Source of the DNA: CALEMW01 sp035447065
GTDB lineage: Bacteria > Krumholzibacteriota > Krumholzibacteriia > LZORAL124-64-63
Length of the DNA stretch: 64,000 nucleotides
Assembly: GCA_035447065.1 (NCBI GenBank)
Contig: DAOTGJ010000015.1
Span: 1 to 64,000 of the forward strand
Direction of reading: 5' to 3'
The position numbers and the translations under genes were made by a program. Shown piece after piece: positions 1 through 8,487 of the stretch. The notes below the pieces were generated by a model. That model was not told where the DNA came from, searched no databases, and was given only the letters and a program-made list of their open reading frames with translations. Numbering within the stretch: position 1 is the first letter of the stretch; each line of letters opens with the position of its first letter.

Positions 1-549
1 GGCCAGCCAGGCGCCCAGCCCGGCCTCCCCCGCCGCCGCCGCCAGGTGCAGCGCGTCGGTGGTCAGCACCGCGGCGCCGGTCAGGCACCAGGGGAACGCC
101 AGCTCGCCCGTGCCGCGCAGCCATTCCGTGAGGAACCAGCTCAGGGGGATCAGGGCCAGCGCCGCGGCCACGCCCAGGCGGCGGCGCGCCAGGCCGATCA
201 CGCCGCCCCACAGGGCCGCGTACAGCGAGGCGTAGAGCACCGCCGCGGTGGCGGAGGCGGGCACCAGGGTCCGCGAGGCGATGGGCGCCGCGTCGCCCAG
301 GAAGTAGAGCCAGTGCAGCAGGGCGAGCTGGTGGACCGCGCCGAAAGCCCAGGCCGTCCGCCACGGCGACGGCGCCCGCAGTACCGCCCAGAAGAGCAGC
401 GCCAGGGCCGGCACCATGAGCGGGCCGGTGTGGCGGAACGGAGGCAGGGCGGTGGCGGCCATGAGGCCGGCGCCGGCGGCCGCGAGGGTCGCCGGCGAGA
501 GGCGCAGCGCGGCGGCGAGGCCGCGGGAGGTGGCGTGGGGTGCGGTCAT
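1..549 (-). CDS. lnt: Apolipoprotein N-acyltransferase, N-terminal part
   Basis: Partial gene cut by the window edge; 183 codons are visible from an ATG at 549. The enzyme transfers a third acyl chain to the N-terminal cysteine of lipoproteins in the inner membrane. The visible part is rich in hydrophobic helices and carries the family stretch 'WFLTEWLRGTGELAFPW' (about residues 140-160), matching the Lnt pattern EWLRG...G.FPW before the catalytic nitrilase-like domain, which would lie outside the window. It follows the sigma-54 activator by 21 bases on the same strand. The Shine-Dalgarno sequence is weak. Recognition rests on this motif and the membrane pattern, not on catalytic residues. 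Confidence 0.8.
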   Translation of the reverse strand, partial: MTAPHATSRGLAAALRLSPATLAAAGAGLMAATALPPFRHTGPLMVPALALLFWAVLRAPSPWRTAWAFGAVHQLALLHWLYFLGDAAPIASRTLVPASATAAVLYASLYAALWGGVIGLARRRLGVAAALALIPLSWFLTEWLRGTGELAFPWCLTGAAVLTTDALHLAAAAGEAGLGAWLA

Positions 550-570
550 GGGGCGGAACATACGCTGCCG

Positions 571-1437
571 TCACGCCGGCTGCAACAGATCCACCATGCC
601 GTAGCGGCGGATCTTCTTGTAGAGCCCCTGGCGCGACAGCCCCAGGCGCCGCGCCGCGTCGCTCTTGCGCCCGCGGCAGGCCTCGATGGCCTTGCGGATC
701 AGGTAGCGCTCCAGCAGCACCGTGGCCTCGTCCATGGGACGCAGCGTGCCCAGGTCCGCCGGATCGGCCGACGGATCCAGGGCCTTGCGCACGTCCAGCG
801 ACAGGTGCTCGGCCCGCAGCACGGGCTCGCGGCCGTGCAGGGCCAGCCAGCGGGCCACCTCGTTCTCCAGCTCGCGCACGTTGCCGGGCCAGCGGTAGGA
901 CTGGAGGGCGTCCAGGGCTTCGGGGGCGAGCTGCACGGACTGGGGATCCCGGCCGGCGCGGTCCAGGAACCAGGCCAGCAGCGGGGCGATGTCCTCGGGC
1001 CGGCGGCGCAGGGGCGGGATGACCAGGCGCACCACCTTGAGGCGGTAGAAGAGATCCAGGCGGAAATTGCCGGCGGCCACCTCGGCGTCCAGGTCGCGGT
1101 GGCTGGCCGCCACGAAGCGCACGTCCACCGCCCGATCCCGCAGATCGCCGATGCGCCGCAGCCGCCGCTCCTGCATCACGCGCAGCAGCTTGATCTGCAG
1201 GGCGAGCGGCATGTCGCCGATCTCGTCCAGGAAGAAGGTGCCGCCGTGGGCCGCCTCCAGCAGGCCGGTCTTCTCGCGGCCCGCGCCGGTGAAGGCGCCG
1301 GCCTTGTGGCCGAAGAGCTCGGACTCGAATAGGGTCTCCGGAAGGGCGGCGCAGTTCACGCCGATGAACGGCGCCTCCCGCCGCGCGCTCCCCTCGTGCA
1401 CCGTGCGCGCCAGCACCTCCTTGCCCGTGCCGCTCTC
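571..1437 (-). CDS. Sigma-54-dependent Fis-type response regulator, N-terminus lost in gap
   Basis: The C-terminal 288 residues of an NtrC-class activator. It shows the Walker A remnant ESGTGKE at the gap edge, the sigma-54-contacting GAFTGA loop (visible residues 47-52), Walker B GGTFFLDEIGD, the sensor part 'RRPEDIAPLL', and a C-terminal Fis helix-turn-helix ending 'SDAARRLGLSRQGLYKKI'. Such proteins remodel RNA polymerase-sigma-54 using ATP at enhancer-bound sites. A receiver or other sensory domain should precede the AAA+ domain, but it lies in the N run, so the input signal is unknown. No partner histidine kinase is visible; the neighbours are purM and lnt. Confidence 0.9.
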   Translation of the reverse strand, partial: ESGTGKEVLARTVHEGSARREAPFIGVNCAALPETLFESELFGHKAGAFTGAGREKTGLLEAAHGGTFFLDEIGDMPLALQIKLLRVMQERRLRRIGDLRDRAVDVRFVAASHRDLDAEVAAGNFRLDLFYRLKVVRLVIPPLRRRPEDIAPLLAWFLDRAGRDPQSVQLAPEALDALQSYRWPGNVRELENEVARWLALHGREPVLRAEHLSLDVRKALDPSADPADLGTLRPMDEATVLLERYLIRKAIEACRGRKSDAARRLGLSRQGLYKKIRRYGMVDLLQPA

Positions 1438-1537
1438 NNNNNNNNNNNNNNNNNNNNNNNNNNNNNNNNNNNNNNNNNNNNNNNNNNNNNNNNNNNNNNN
1501 NNNNNNNNNNNNNNNNNNNNNNNNNNNNNNNNNNNNN
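1438..1537. other. Assembly gap of exactly 100 N
   Basis: One hundred ambiguous bases, the usual placeholder for a gap of unknown size. It interrupts purM near its 3' end and removes the start and N-terminal domains of the sigma-54 activator. The real gap must be longer than 100 bases if the flanks are truly adjacent. Confidence 0.99.
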
Positions 1538-2486
<949 letters not shown>

Positions 2487-2548
2487 GGGATCCGCCTTGG
2501 GAAAACACGCCGCACGGGGCCGCTGCGGGCGGCCGGAGGGTCGGGGTC

Positions 2549-2577
2549 ACGTTGGGACAGGGAGGCGGCGCTGTCAA
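2549..2577 (-). promoter_or_regulatory. Possible sigma-70 promoter upstream of purM
   Basis: TTGACA (2572-2577), a 17-base spacer, then CAACGT (2549-2554). The -35 is perfect but the -10 is poor, so this is a weak call. It lies about 65 bases upstream of the purM ATG, in the 110-base gap after the HD-GYP gene. Confidence 0.35.
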
Positions 2578-2596
2578 CCGCGGAAGGCGGCGGGGA

Positions 2597-4024
2597 TCAG
2601 GGGAGCTGGTGGACCTCGGTCTCCACGTGGTCCTCGGCGGGGATCTCCTTCACCGGGGCCTTCTCGATGGGCACGATGCGGGGCATGCTGGGCGAGACCG
2701 CCGGCGACCCCACCTGCTGGATCTCGCGGATGACCTGCTGCACGGCGGAGTCGGGGATCACGTCGAACTCGCCGCGGCGGTGCAGATCGCACACGGTGTC
2801 CACCACGTCCTGGCGGAACTGGGTGCCCGCGTACTTCTGCAGCTCCTGCAGGGCCACCTCCACGGGCAGGGCCTTGCGGTAGGAGCGGTCGCTGGTCATG
2901 GCGTCGAAGGCGTCGCTCACGTTCATGATGCTGGAGCCCAGGCTGATCTCGTCGCCGCGCAGGCCGTCGGGGTAGCCCTTGCCGTCCACGCGCTCGTGGT
3001 GGTGGCGCACCAGATCCACCGTGTCCGGCAGGAACTTGATCTGCTCCACGATGCGCGCGCCGATGGCAGGATGCTCCGCCAGCACGCTGAACTCCTCGTC
3101 GGTCAGACGGCCGGGCTTGCAGATGATGTCGTTGGTGATGGCGATCTTGCCGATGTCGTGGAGCAGGCCGCCGTACTCCAGCGTCTCCAGCTCCTGCGGC
3201 GACATGCCCATGGCGCGGCCGATGGTCACGCTGTACTGGGCCACGCGGTAGCTGTGGCCGTGGGTGTAGGGCTCGTCGGCCTCCAGGGTGGTGGCCAGCA
3301 CGGCGATCGACGCCATGTGCGCCTCGCGCGTGTTCTTGACCGCCTTGGCGCTCAGGTAGATCACCGCGATGATGGGCAGGTAGATGCCCAGGGTCCAGGC
3401 GCCGGCCTGCATGTAGAGCAGGATGACCATGGCCGTGAACGGCAGCTCCATGAGCCCGCGCGCGCCGCCCCAGCGGAAGTCGCGGAACCAGACCTCGCGG
3501 AACGGGATGCCCCGGTCCAGGCTCATGATGGTGGTGACCATGAAGGTGTTCACCAGGCTGTAGGCCAGCAGCGAGGTGAGCAGCGGCACCAGGAAGAGCG
3601 GCGAATCGAAGGCGTCGTTCCAGGGCGCGGCCTCGTACACCAGGCCCGCCGCCGCGGCCGCGACGACCAGCATGCTGGCGTTGAAGAACACCTTGCGCGG
3701 CGGAGCCGTGCGCAGGATCAGGCCGCGGAACACGGCCGAGAGGGCTTCGGCGGTGCAGGCCACCAGGGGCCCGAAGAGCACCACCATGGAGAGGTCCAGG
3801 GTGCGCGAGGACAGCACGCGGCCGCCGCCGCGGACCTGGGCCTCGGCCATCTTGGTGTCGGCGAAGAGCAGGACGAGGAAGAAGAAGACCCAGCCCAGGG
3901 AGTCGTGGGGAGGCTCCACGCCGCGCGCCGCCAGCCACGCCAGCGTGCCCGCACCGGCGGCCAGGCTCACGGCGTAATAGGCTCGGAAAAGTCTGCGGCG
4001 CTGGCGCTCGCGGGTCTCGCTCAC
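2597..4024 (-). CDS. Membrane-anchored HD-GYP domain protein (c-di-GMP phosphodiesterase type)
   Basis: 475 residues. The N-terminal 225 residues hold about six to seven hydrophobic segments (near 15-32, 44-56, 76-100, 113-130, 141-165, 193-206, 211-227) and no recognised sensor domain. The C-terminal half is an HD-GYP domain: catalytic HD at 289-290 ('LLHDIGK'), HHERVDGKGYP at 342-352 and 'DAFDAMTSDRSYR' at 371-383. HD-GYP proteins usually hydrolyse c-di-GMP on the cytoplasmic face; the intact motif supports activity. A Pro/Glu-rich tail follows from about residue 440. The GTG start at 4024 has GGAG seven bases upstream. A palindrome and repeated CGATAGGCGC lie just upstream. Confidence 0.9.
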   Translation of the reverse strand: MSETRERQRRRLFRAYYAVSLAAGAGTLAWLAARGVEPPHDSLGWVFFFLVLLFADTKMAEAQVRGGGRVLSSRTLDLSMVVLFGPLVACTAEALSAVFRGLILRTAPPRKVFFNASMLVVAAAAAGLVYEAAPWNDAFDSPLFLVPLLTSLLAYSLVNTFMVTTIMSLDRGIPFREVWFRDFRWGGARGLMELPFTAMVILLYMQAGAWTLGIYLPIIAVIYLSAKAVKNTREAHMASIAVLATTLEADEPYTHGHSYRVAQYSVTIGRAMGMSPQELETLEYGGLLHDIGKIAITNDIICKPGRLTDEEFSVLAEHPAIGARIVEQIKFLPDTVDLVRHHHERVDGKGYPDGLRGDEISLGSSIMNVSDAFDAMTSDRSYRKALPVEVALQELQKYAGTQFRQDVVDTVCDLHRRGEFDVIPDSAVQQVIREIQQVGSPAVSPSMPRIVPIEKAPVKEIPAEDHVETEVHQLP

Positions 4025-4045
4025 AACTCGTCTCCGGACGTCTCA

Positions 4046-4116
4046 CGATAGGCGCGGCCGTCGCCGCTGCAGGGCGACGCCGATGGATTCCCTTAACCTA
4101 TCGGCCCGATAGGCGC
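4046..4116. promoter_or_regulatory. Operator-like palindrome and direct repeats before the HD-GYP gene
   Basis: CCTATCGG-C-CCGATAGG at 4097-4113 is a perfect 8-bp dyad with a one-base centre. CGATAGGCGC occurs twice in the same orientation, at 4046-4055 and 4107-4116, the second overlapping the dyad. The dyad starts about 73 bases upstream of the HD-GYP start. The arrangement suits a dimeric regulator, but which one is unknown. Confidence 0.45.
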
Positions 4117-4142
4117 TGGACTTGAATGCAATCCGAGGGATG

Positions 4143-4327
4143 GGAACCGGCAACGCCCTTCACCTGCCTACCACTCCCACTTGTAGAACAGACCCATCAG
4201 GAAGTCGAGCATGTCGTCACCTCCGTTCCTTGGGGGGAACTTGCCGATCAGTGAAACACTGTGGGCAGAGGCGCTCCGCTCAACCGCACCGCTCCGCTCG
4301 GGTGGTGGGTAGGACGTTGCCGGTTCC
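4143..4327 (-). repeat. 185-bp element bounded by a perfect 13-bp inverted repeat, strongly structured
   Basis: GGAACCGGCAACG (4143-4155) and its exact complement CGTTGCCGGTTCC (4315-4327) bound the element; CCTACC/GGTAGG (4167-4172, 4308-4313) extends the pairing inwards. On the minus strand the inside holds a direct repeat GAGCGGAGCG (4290-4299 and 4272-4281), a hairpin CAGTG-TTT-CACTG (4249-4261), a hairpin GTTCC-CCCCAA-GGAAC (4225-4240), then a Shine-Dalgarno sequence and a 14-codon ORF. It begins about 17 bases after the stop of the 4345-5187 gene. No U-tract follows the distal arm. It could be a structured RNA, a leader with a regulatory peptide, or a small mobile repeat. Confidence 0.5.
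4168..4212 (-). CDS. 14-residue peptide ORF with a strong Shine-Dalgarno sequence
   Basis: ATG at 4212-4210, TAG at 4168-4170, encoding MLDFLMGLFYKWEW. GGAGG sits seven bases before the ATG (GGAGGTGACGACATG), one of the best ribosome sites in the window, and a hairpin (4225-4240) lies immediately upstream of it. The peptide is hydrophobic and aromatic, with Asp, Lys and Glu as the only charged residues. It could be a leader peptide, a small membrane-active protein, or chance. I do not recognise it. The strong ribosome site and its place inside an inverted-repeat element argue against chance. Confidence 0.4.
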   Translation of the reverse strand: MLDFLMGLFYKWEW

Positions 4328-4344
4328 TGAACCTCCTGGTCTGT

Positions 4345-5187
4345 CTAGTCCTCCTGGGCCAGGAGCTCGCCGCGGGCGTCCATGAGCTCCAGCCGCCGAT
4401 TCAAGGCGTCCAGCACGGCGTAGACCGCCGCCTGCTGGGGATTGGGGCGCGTCCGGCAGAGGCCGAAGAAGCGCTCGCTGCGGCGGCCCTCCACCAGGTC
4501 CACGGCCACCACGAGCAGGGGCTCGCCGGCCGTCTCCTGGGGCCGCACGTCGGCCACGCTGAGCTGGACCACGGAGCCCAGCAGGTTCTCCAGCGCCTGG
4601 ACCGCGGCCCGGGCCAGGATCTGCTGATCCATGCCGGGCTGGTTGGGGCCGGCGGCGCGGCCCTGGGCCGAGGCCTCCCCCCGCACCAGCTCCACGGTGG
4701 CGGTGAGGTTGGCGCCGGACACCATCAGCCCCAGGCCGGCGCACTCCACGCGGGCCAGGGGCGGCTCCTCCACGATCACCGCGGCGCGCGGGCCGTCGCC
4801 CACGGGGAACGGCACCGGGTCGGGCGCGCGGCGGGCGGCCGCGGGCGCGGGCTCGGGGCGCGGTTCCGGCACGGCGGCCTGAGGCGGATCCTGGGACACC
4901 GCCTCGCGCTCGGGGGGCCCATCCTCGTCCTCGTCCACGGGGTCGATGACCTGCACCACCCCGATCTTCTTGTAGTACACGTCCAGGCCGAGGCGGGCCT
5001 TGAGCAGCCCCTCCACGTCCCGGACCACGTGGCGCGGATCGCGTTCGTCCGTGGAGACCACGTGGATGCCGCTCACGTTGCCGGCGGCGTCCAGGTCGAT
5101 CTTGCACTGGCGCACGGCCTGCAGCTGACAGATCCAGCGTTCCGCGTCCTGGACCCAACCATGGTGCTCGTCATGATGCTGATTCAC
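4345..5187 (-). CDS. Unknown two-domain protein
   Basis: 280 residues, not recognised. The GTG start at 5187 is preferred because GGGGAGG lies seven bases upstream; an in-frame TTG at 5298 would add 37 residues rich in Pro but has no such site. Residues about 10-80 form a compact alpha/beta-looking domain ('DPRHVVRDVEGLLKARLGLD', then 'YYKKIGVVQVID'). Residues 80-135 are an acidic and Pro/Ala-rich linker. Residues 135-270 form a second domain ending 'PQQAAVYAVLDALNRRLELM'. There is no signal peptide or membrane helix. A likely promoter lies at 5241-5270 and a structured element follows the stop. Confidence 0.75.
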   Translation of the reverse strand: MNQHHDEHHGWVQDAERWICQLQAVRQCKIDLDAAGNVSGIHVVSTDERDPRHVVRDVEGLLKARLGLDVYYKKIGVVQVIDPVDEDEDGPPEREAVSQDPPQAAVPEPRPEPAPAAARRAPDPVPFPVGDGPRAAVIVEEPPLARVECAGLGLMVSGANLTATVELVRGEASAQGRAAGPNQPGMDQQILARAAVQALENLLGSVVQLSVADVRPQETAGEPLLVVAVDLVEGRRSERFFGLCRTRPNPQQAAVYAVLDALNRRLELMDARGELLAQED

Positions 5188-5240
5188 TTGGGGGCCTCCC
5201 CGCACATCCTTGAGGCCTAAGGGGTTCGGTGGATTGAGGA

Positions 5241-5270
5241 ATGGTAGCAGAGCCCACCGGACCGGTCCAA
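5241..5270 (-). promoter_or_regulatory. Probable sigma-70 promoter for the 4345-5187 gene
   Basis: TTGGAC (5265-5270), 18 bases, TACCAT (5241-5246). A perfect 10-bp palindrome GGACCGGTCC (5259-5268) overlaps the -35 and could bind a regulator. The same TACCAT -10 occurs at two other promoters in the window. Confidence 0.45.
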
Positions 5271-5323
5271 CGAAAACCGGACGGGAGGGAAAATCCAAGT
5301 CCTGTCGCCGAACGAAGCCGGTT

Positions 5324-6238
5324 TCAGGGAGTCATCATGGCCGACAGCTCGGCCATGCGCGCCTCCACGCGGTCCCGCTCCAGATCCGCGAGGGCCTCCA
5401 CGCTGAAGGCCTGGGGGCAGAAGCTGGCCACGGCCGTGCCCGCCACCATGGCGCGGCGGAACTCGGCGTCGGGCGCGTCGCGGTCCACGCCGCGGTCCGC
5501 GAGCCAGCCCAGGAAGCCGCCGGCGAAGGTGTCGCCGGCGCCGGTGGGGTCCACCACCTCGGGCAGGAGGATGGCGGGGACGGCCAGCACGCCGTCGGGG
5601 CCGAAGTAGAGGGCGCCGTGCTCCCCCTTCTTGATCACCACGCGCTTGGGGCCGAGCTCCGCGATGGCCGCGGCGGCCTCCTTCAAACCGGTCTCGCCGG
5701 TGAGCAGACGGGCTTCGGAATCGTTGACCAGCAGCACGTCCACGCGGGCCAGCACGGCCAGCAGGGCCTCGCGCGTGGTCTCGATCCAGAGGTTCATGGT
5801 GTCCAGCACCACCAGGCGCGGCGCATCCACGGCCTCGAGCACGTCGAGCTGCAGGGCCGGGTGGATGTTGGCCAGCAGCACGTAGGGCGACGCGGCCCAG
5901 CCGGCGGGCAGGGCGGGCTGGAAGTCGGCGAACACGCCCAGCTCCGTGGCCAGGGTGTCGCGCTCGATCATGTCCGCGTGGTAGCGGCCCGACCAGTGGA
6001 AGGTGGGCCCCTGCGCCCGCTCGATGCCGGCGATGTCCACGCCGCGGGAGGAGAGCAGGTCCAGGTCCGCCTGGCGGAAGTCGTCGCCCACCACGCCCAC
6101 GGCGCGCACCGGGGCGAAGAGCCTGGCGGCCAGGGCGAAGAAGCTGGCGCTGCCCCCGAGCTGGCGCTCGCGGGTCTCGCGCACGGTGGCCACGGTGTCG
6201 TAGGCCACCGAGCCGACGACGAGGATCTCCTTGCTCAT
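5324..6238 (-). CDS. PfkB/ribokinase-family sugar kinase
   Basis: 304 residues. The start MSKEILVVGSVAYDTV and the 'GGSASFFALAARLF' stretch match the sugar-binding N-terminal lobe of the family. The C-terminal PfkB signature DPTGAGDTFAGGF carries the catalytic Asp and anion hole; 'NDSEARLLTGE' is the usual middle motif. It phosphorylates a sugar or nucleoside with ATP in the cytoplasm; the substrate cannot be told from sequence. The ATG at 6238 overlaps the argS stop by four bases (ATGA), so it is the last gene of the run starting at 13058. No terminator with a clear U-tract follows. Confidence 0.88.
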   Translation of the reverse strand: MSKEILVVGSVAYDTVATVRETRERQLGGSASFFALAARLFAPVRAVGVVGDDFRQADLDLLSSRGVDIAGIERAQGPTFHWSGRYHADMIERDTLATELGVFADFQPALPAGWAASPYVLLANIHPALQLDVLEAVDAPRLVVLDTMNLWIETTREALLAVLARVDVLLVNDSEARLLTGETGLKEAAAAIAELGPKRVVIKKGEHGALYFGPDGVLAVPAILLPEVVDPTGAGDTFAGGFLGWLADRGVDRDAPDAEFRRAMVAGTAVASFCPQAFSVEALADLERDRVEARMAELSAMMTP

Positions 6239-7977
6239 TCCTTCTCCCCCATGAAATCCGGCGCCTCCACGCCGAGAAGCTCCAGCACGTCCGCCAGCAC
6301 CTTGCGCGTCGCGAGGCAGAGCTGGAGGCGCGCGCGCGTGACCTTGGGGTCGTCGCCCAGGATCATGCAGTTGTGATAGAACTGGTGGTACAGGCCGGCG
6401 ATCTCCTGGGCGTACTGCGTGAGCCGGTGCGGCTCCCGCGCGGCGGCGGCGCCGGCGATGATCTCGGGCAGGCGGATGAGCTCGCCGGCCAGGGCCCACT
6501 CCTGCTCCTCGGCGAGGGCGGCCAGGCCTTCCGCCGTGACGTCGGTCTCCGCCTTGCCCGCCTCCTCCGCCTTGCGCAGCACCGAGCAGATGCGCGCGTG
6601 GGCGTACTTCACGTAGTACACAGGGTTCTCGCTGGACTGCTCGCGGGCCAGGTCCAGGTCGAAATCCAGGTGCGAGTTGGGCTTGCGCGTGAGGAAGATG
6701 TACTTGGCCACGTCGGCGCCCACGTCGTCGCCCAGGGCGTCCATGGTGACGAACTGGCCCTCGCGCTTGGACATGTCCATGGGCCGGCCGTCCTCCACGA
6801 AGTTCACCTGCTGGAGGATCTGCACCTCCAGCCAGCCGTCGGGCACGCCCAGGGCCTTCATGGCCGCCTCCATGCGCGGGATGTGGCCGTGGTGGTCGGG
6901 GCCCAGGAAGTCGATGGCGCGCTCGAAGCCGCGCTGGAACTTGTGGAAGTGGTACGCCACGTCCGCCAGGAAGTAGGTGGGGTTGCCGTCGCTGCGCACC
7001 ACCACGCGGTCCTTGTCGTCCTCGAAGTCCGTGGAGCGGAACCAGAGGGCGCCTTCGCGCTCGTCCACATGGCCGCTCTGCTTGAGCTTCTCCAGCGCGC
7101 GCTCCACGCGCTTGGTCTCGTGCAGCTCCGACTCGAAGTACCAGGTGTCGAAGCGCAGGCCGAAGCGGCGGCAGGTCTGGCGCTGCCAGGTGAGGATCTT
7201 CATCAGGGCGTACTTGGAGAAGCAGCGCGCCGATTCCGCCTCGGGCAGCTGCAGCCAGTCGTCGGCGTTGCCCGCCGGCGCGGTCACGCGCTGGAAGCTC
7301 TCGTCGTTGAAGACGCCCGCCTGGGCCTGGATGGCCTTGCTGTCCAGGTTGAGCAGCTCCTCGGCCATGCGCGTGACGTAGCGGCCCTTGTAGCCGCCCT
7401 CGGGGAACTCGGCCTCGCGGCCCAGCATCTCCATGAGGCGCGCGCGCAGGGAGTAGCCCAGCAGGGTGACCTGGCGGCCGGCGTCGTTCACGTAGTACTC
7501 GGCGTGGGCGTCGTAGCCCACCGCGTCCAGCAGCTTGACCAGGGTGGAGCCGAAGGCGCCGGCGCGGGCCGAGACCACGTTGAGCGGCCCGGTGGGGTTG
7601 GCGCTGATGTACTCCACGTTGATGCGCTTGCCGCCGCCGGTGCGGATCTCCTGGATGGCACCCTGGCCCTGCCAGAGGTCCAGCAGGAGGTCGCGGGTGT
7701 GGGCGCGGGCCAGGCGGAAGTTGATGAACCCGGGCCCGGCGATCTCCACGGACTCGATGACGTCGCGGTCGAAGCTCAGCTTGGCCGCCAGCTCGCCGGC
7801 CAGCTCGCGCGGGTTGCGCTTGAGGCGCTTGGCGCAGGCCATGGCCACGTTGCTGCTCAGGTCGCCGTGGGACTTGTCGCGGGGCTTCTCCAGACCCACG
7901 TCCAGGTCGCCCTCGAAGAGTCCGTACTCCTCCAGGCACCGGAGGATCTCGCTGCGGATGAGGTCGTGGATGGTCAT
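6235..7977 (-). CDS. argS: Arginyl-tRNA synthetase
   Basis: 580 residues, class I synthetase charging tRNA-Arg. The N-terminal additional domain runs to about residue 100. 'NVEYISANPTGPLNVVSARAG' spans residues 120-140, and 'EYYVNDAGRQV' follows. The KMSKS-equivalent is DMSKREGQ, and the C-terminal anticodon-binding domain ends 'YHQFYHNCMILGDD...ARLQLCLATRKVL'. The HIGH signature, normally LHxGHxR, reads N133-V-V-S136, so both histidines are missing; everything else looks intact. The ATG at 7977 overlaps the rsfS stop by four bases. It is surely ArgRS by overall similarity; the altered HIGH is treated as a finding. Confidence 0.96.
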   Translation of the reverse strand: MTIHDLIRSEILRCLEEYGLFEGDLDVGLEKPRDKSHGDLSSNVAMACAKRLKRNPRELAGELAAKLSFDRDVIESVEIAGPGFINFRLARAHTRDLLLDLWQGQGAIQEIRTGGGKRINVEYISANPTGPLNVVSARAGAFGSTLVKLLDAVGYDAHAEYYVNDAGRQVTLLGYSLRARLMEMLGREAEFPEGGYKGRYVTRMAEELLNLDSKAIQAQAGVFNDESFQRVTAPAGNADDWLQLPEAESARCFSKYALMKILTWQRQTCRRFGLRFDTWYFESELHETKRVERALEKLKQSGHVDEREGALWFRSTDFEDDKDRVVVRSDGNPTYFLADVAYHFHKFQRGFERAIDFLGPDHHGHIPRMEAAMKALGVPDGWLEVQILQQVNFVEDGRPMDMSKREGQFVTMDALGDDVGADVAKYIFLTRKPNSHLDFDLDLAREQSSENPVYYVKYAHARICSVLRKAEEAGKAETDVTAEGLAALAEEQEWALAGELIRLPEIIAGAAAAREPHRLTQYAQEIAGLYHQFYHNCMILGDDPKVTRARLQLCLATRKVLADVLELLGVEAPDFMGEKE

Positions 7978-8462
7978 GCCGGGTCCGCTCCGCTCTGTTC
8001 GGGATCCGCGGCCCGGGCGCGCCGGACCAGCTCCAGGTCCGGGTGGCGCGCGGCCACGTCGTCCCTGCCGAAGTAGGCGACGTCCACCTCCAGGCGGGGG
8101 GCGTCGTTCCAGAGCCGCTCCAGCTCGTAGTACTCGCGGCTCCGGGGCTGCATCAGGTGGACCAGCAGGTCCACGAAGTCCATGAGCACCCACTGGGACT
8201 GCTCGGTGCCCTCGATGTGCAGGGGCTTCTGCTTCAGGCGGAACAGCGCCTCGCGCACGGCCTTGGTCATGGCCTCCACCTGGGGCTGCGAGCCCCCGGA
8301 GGCGATGAGGAAGAAGTCGGCCACGTCGCTGCGGCCGCGCAGGTCCAGCACCACCACGTTCTCGCCCTTGCGCTGCAGGACGGCGTGGGCGGCGGCTTCG
8401 GCGGCCAGGAACCCGGGCGCGTCGGCGCCGGCGGACCAGGATGTCTCCCTAGGATCGGTCAT
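7974..8462 (-). CDS. rsfS: Ribosome silencing factor RsfS (Iojap family)
   Basis: 162 residues. RsfS binds uL14 on the large subunit and blocks subunit joining when nutrients are scarce. Family features are 'VLDLRGRSDVADFFLIASG', then the EG-x-E/Q-x-W-V-L-MDF-D pattern seen as 'IEGTEQSQWVLMDFVDLLVH', and 'YYELERLWNDAPRL'. An N-terminal extension of about 20 residues and a C-terminal tail of about 25 are not conserved. The ATG at 8462 is used. The gene overlaps argS by four bases and lies 25 bases after the polyprenyl synthase gene. Confidence 0.93.
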   Translation of the reverse strand: MTDPRETSWSAGADAPGFLAAEAAAHAVLQRKGENVVVLDLRGRSDVADFFLIASGGSQPQVEAMTKAVREALFRLKQKPLHIEGTEQSQWVLMDFVDLLVHLMQPRSREYYELERLWNDAPRLEVDVAYFGRDDVAARHPDLELVRRARAADPEQSGADPA

Positions 8463-8487
8463 GGGTCTTCTCTCGTCGGGAAGGCGC

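Noticed and set aside
5188..5298. TTG start at 5298 for the two-domain unknown
   Set aside because: No ribosome site; it would overlap the likely promoter at 5241-5270, while the GTG at 5187 has GGGGAGG at ideal spacing.
6235..7977. argS as a pseudogene because of the lost HIGH histidines
   Set aside because: The reading frame is complete, other catalytic and anticodon-binding parts are conserved, and it is embedded in an overlapping operon; variation is more likely than decay.
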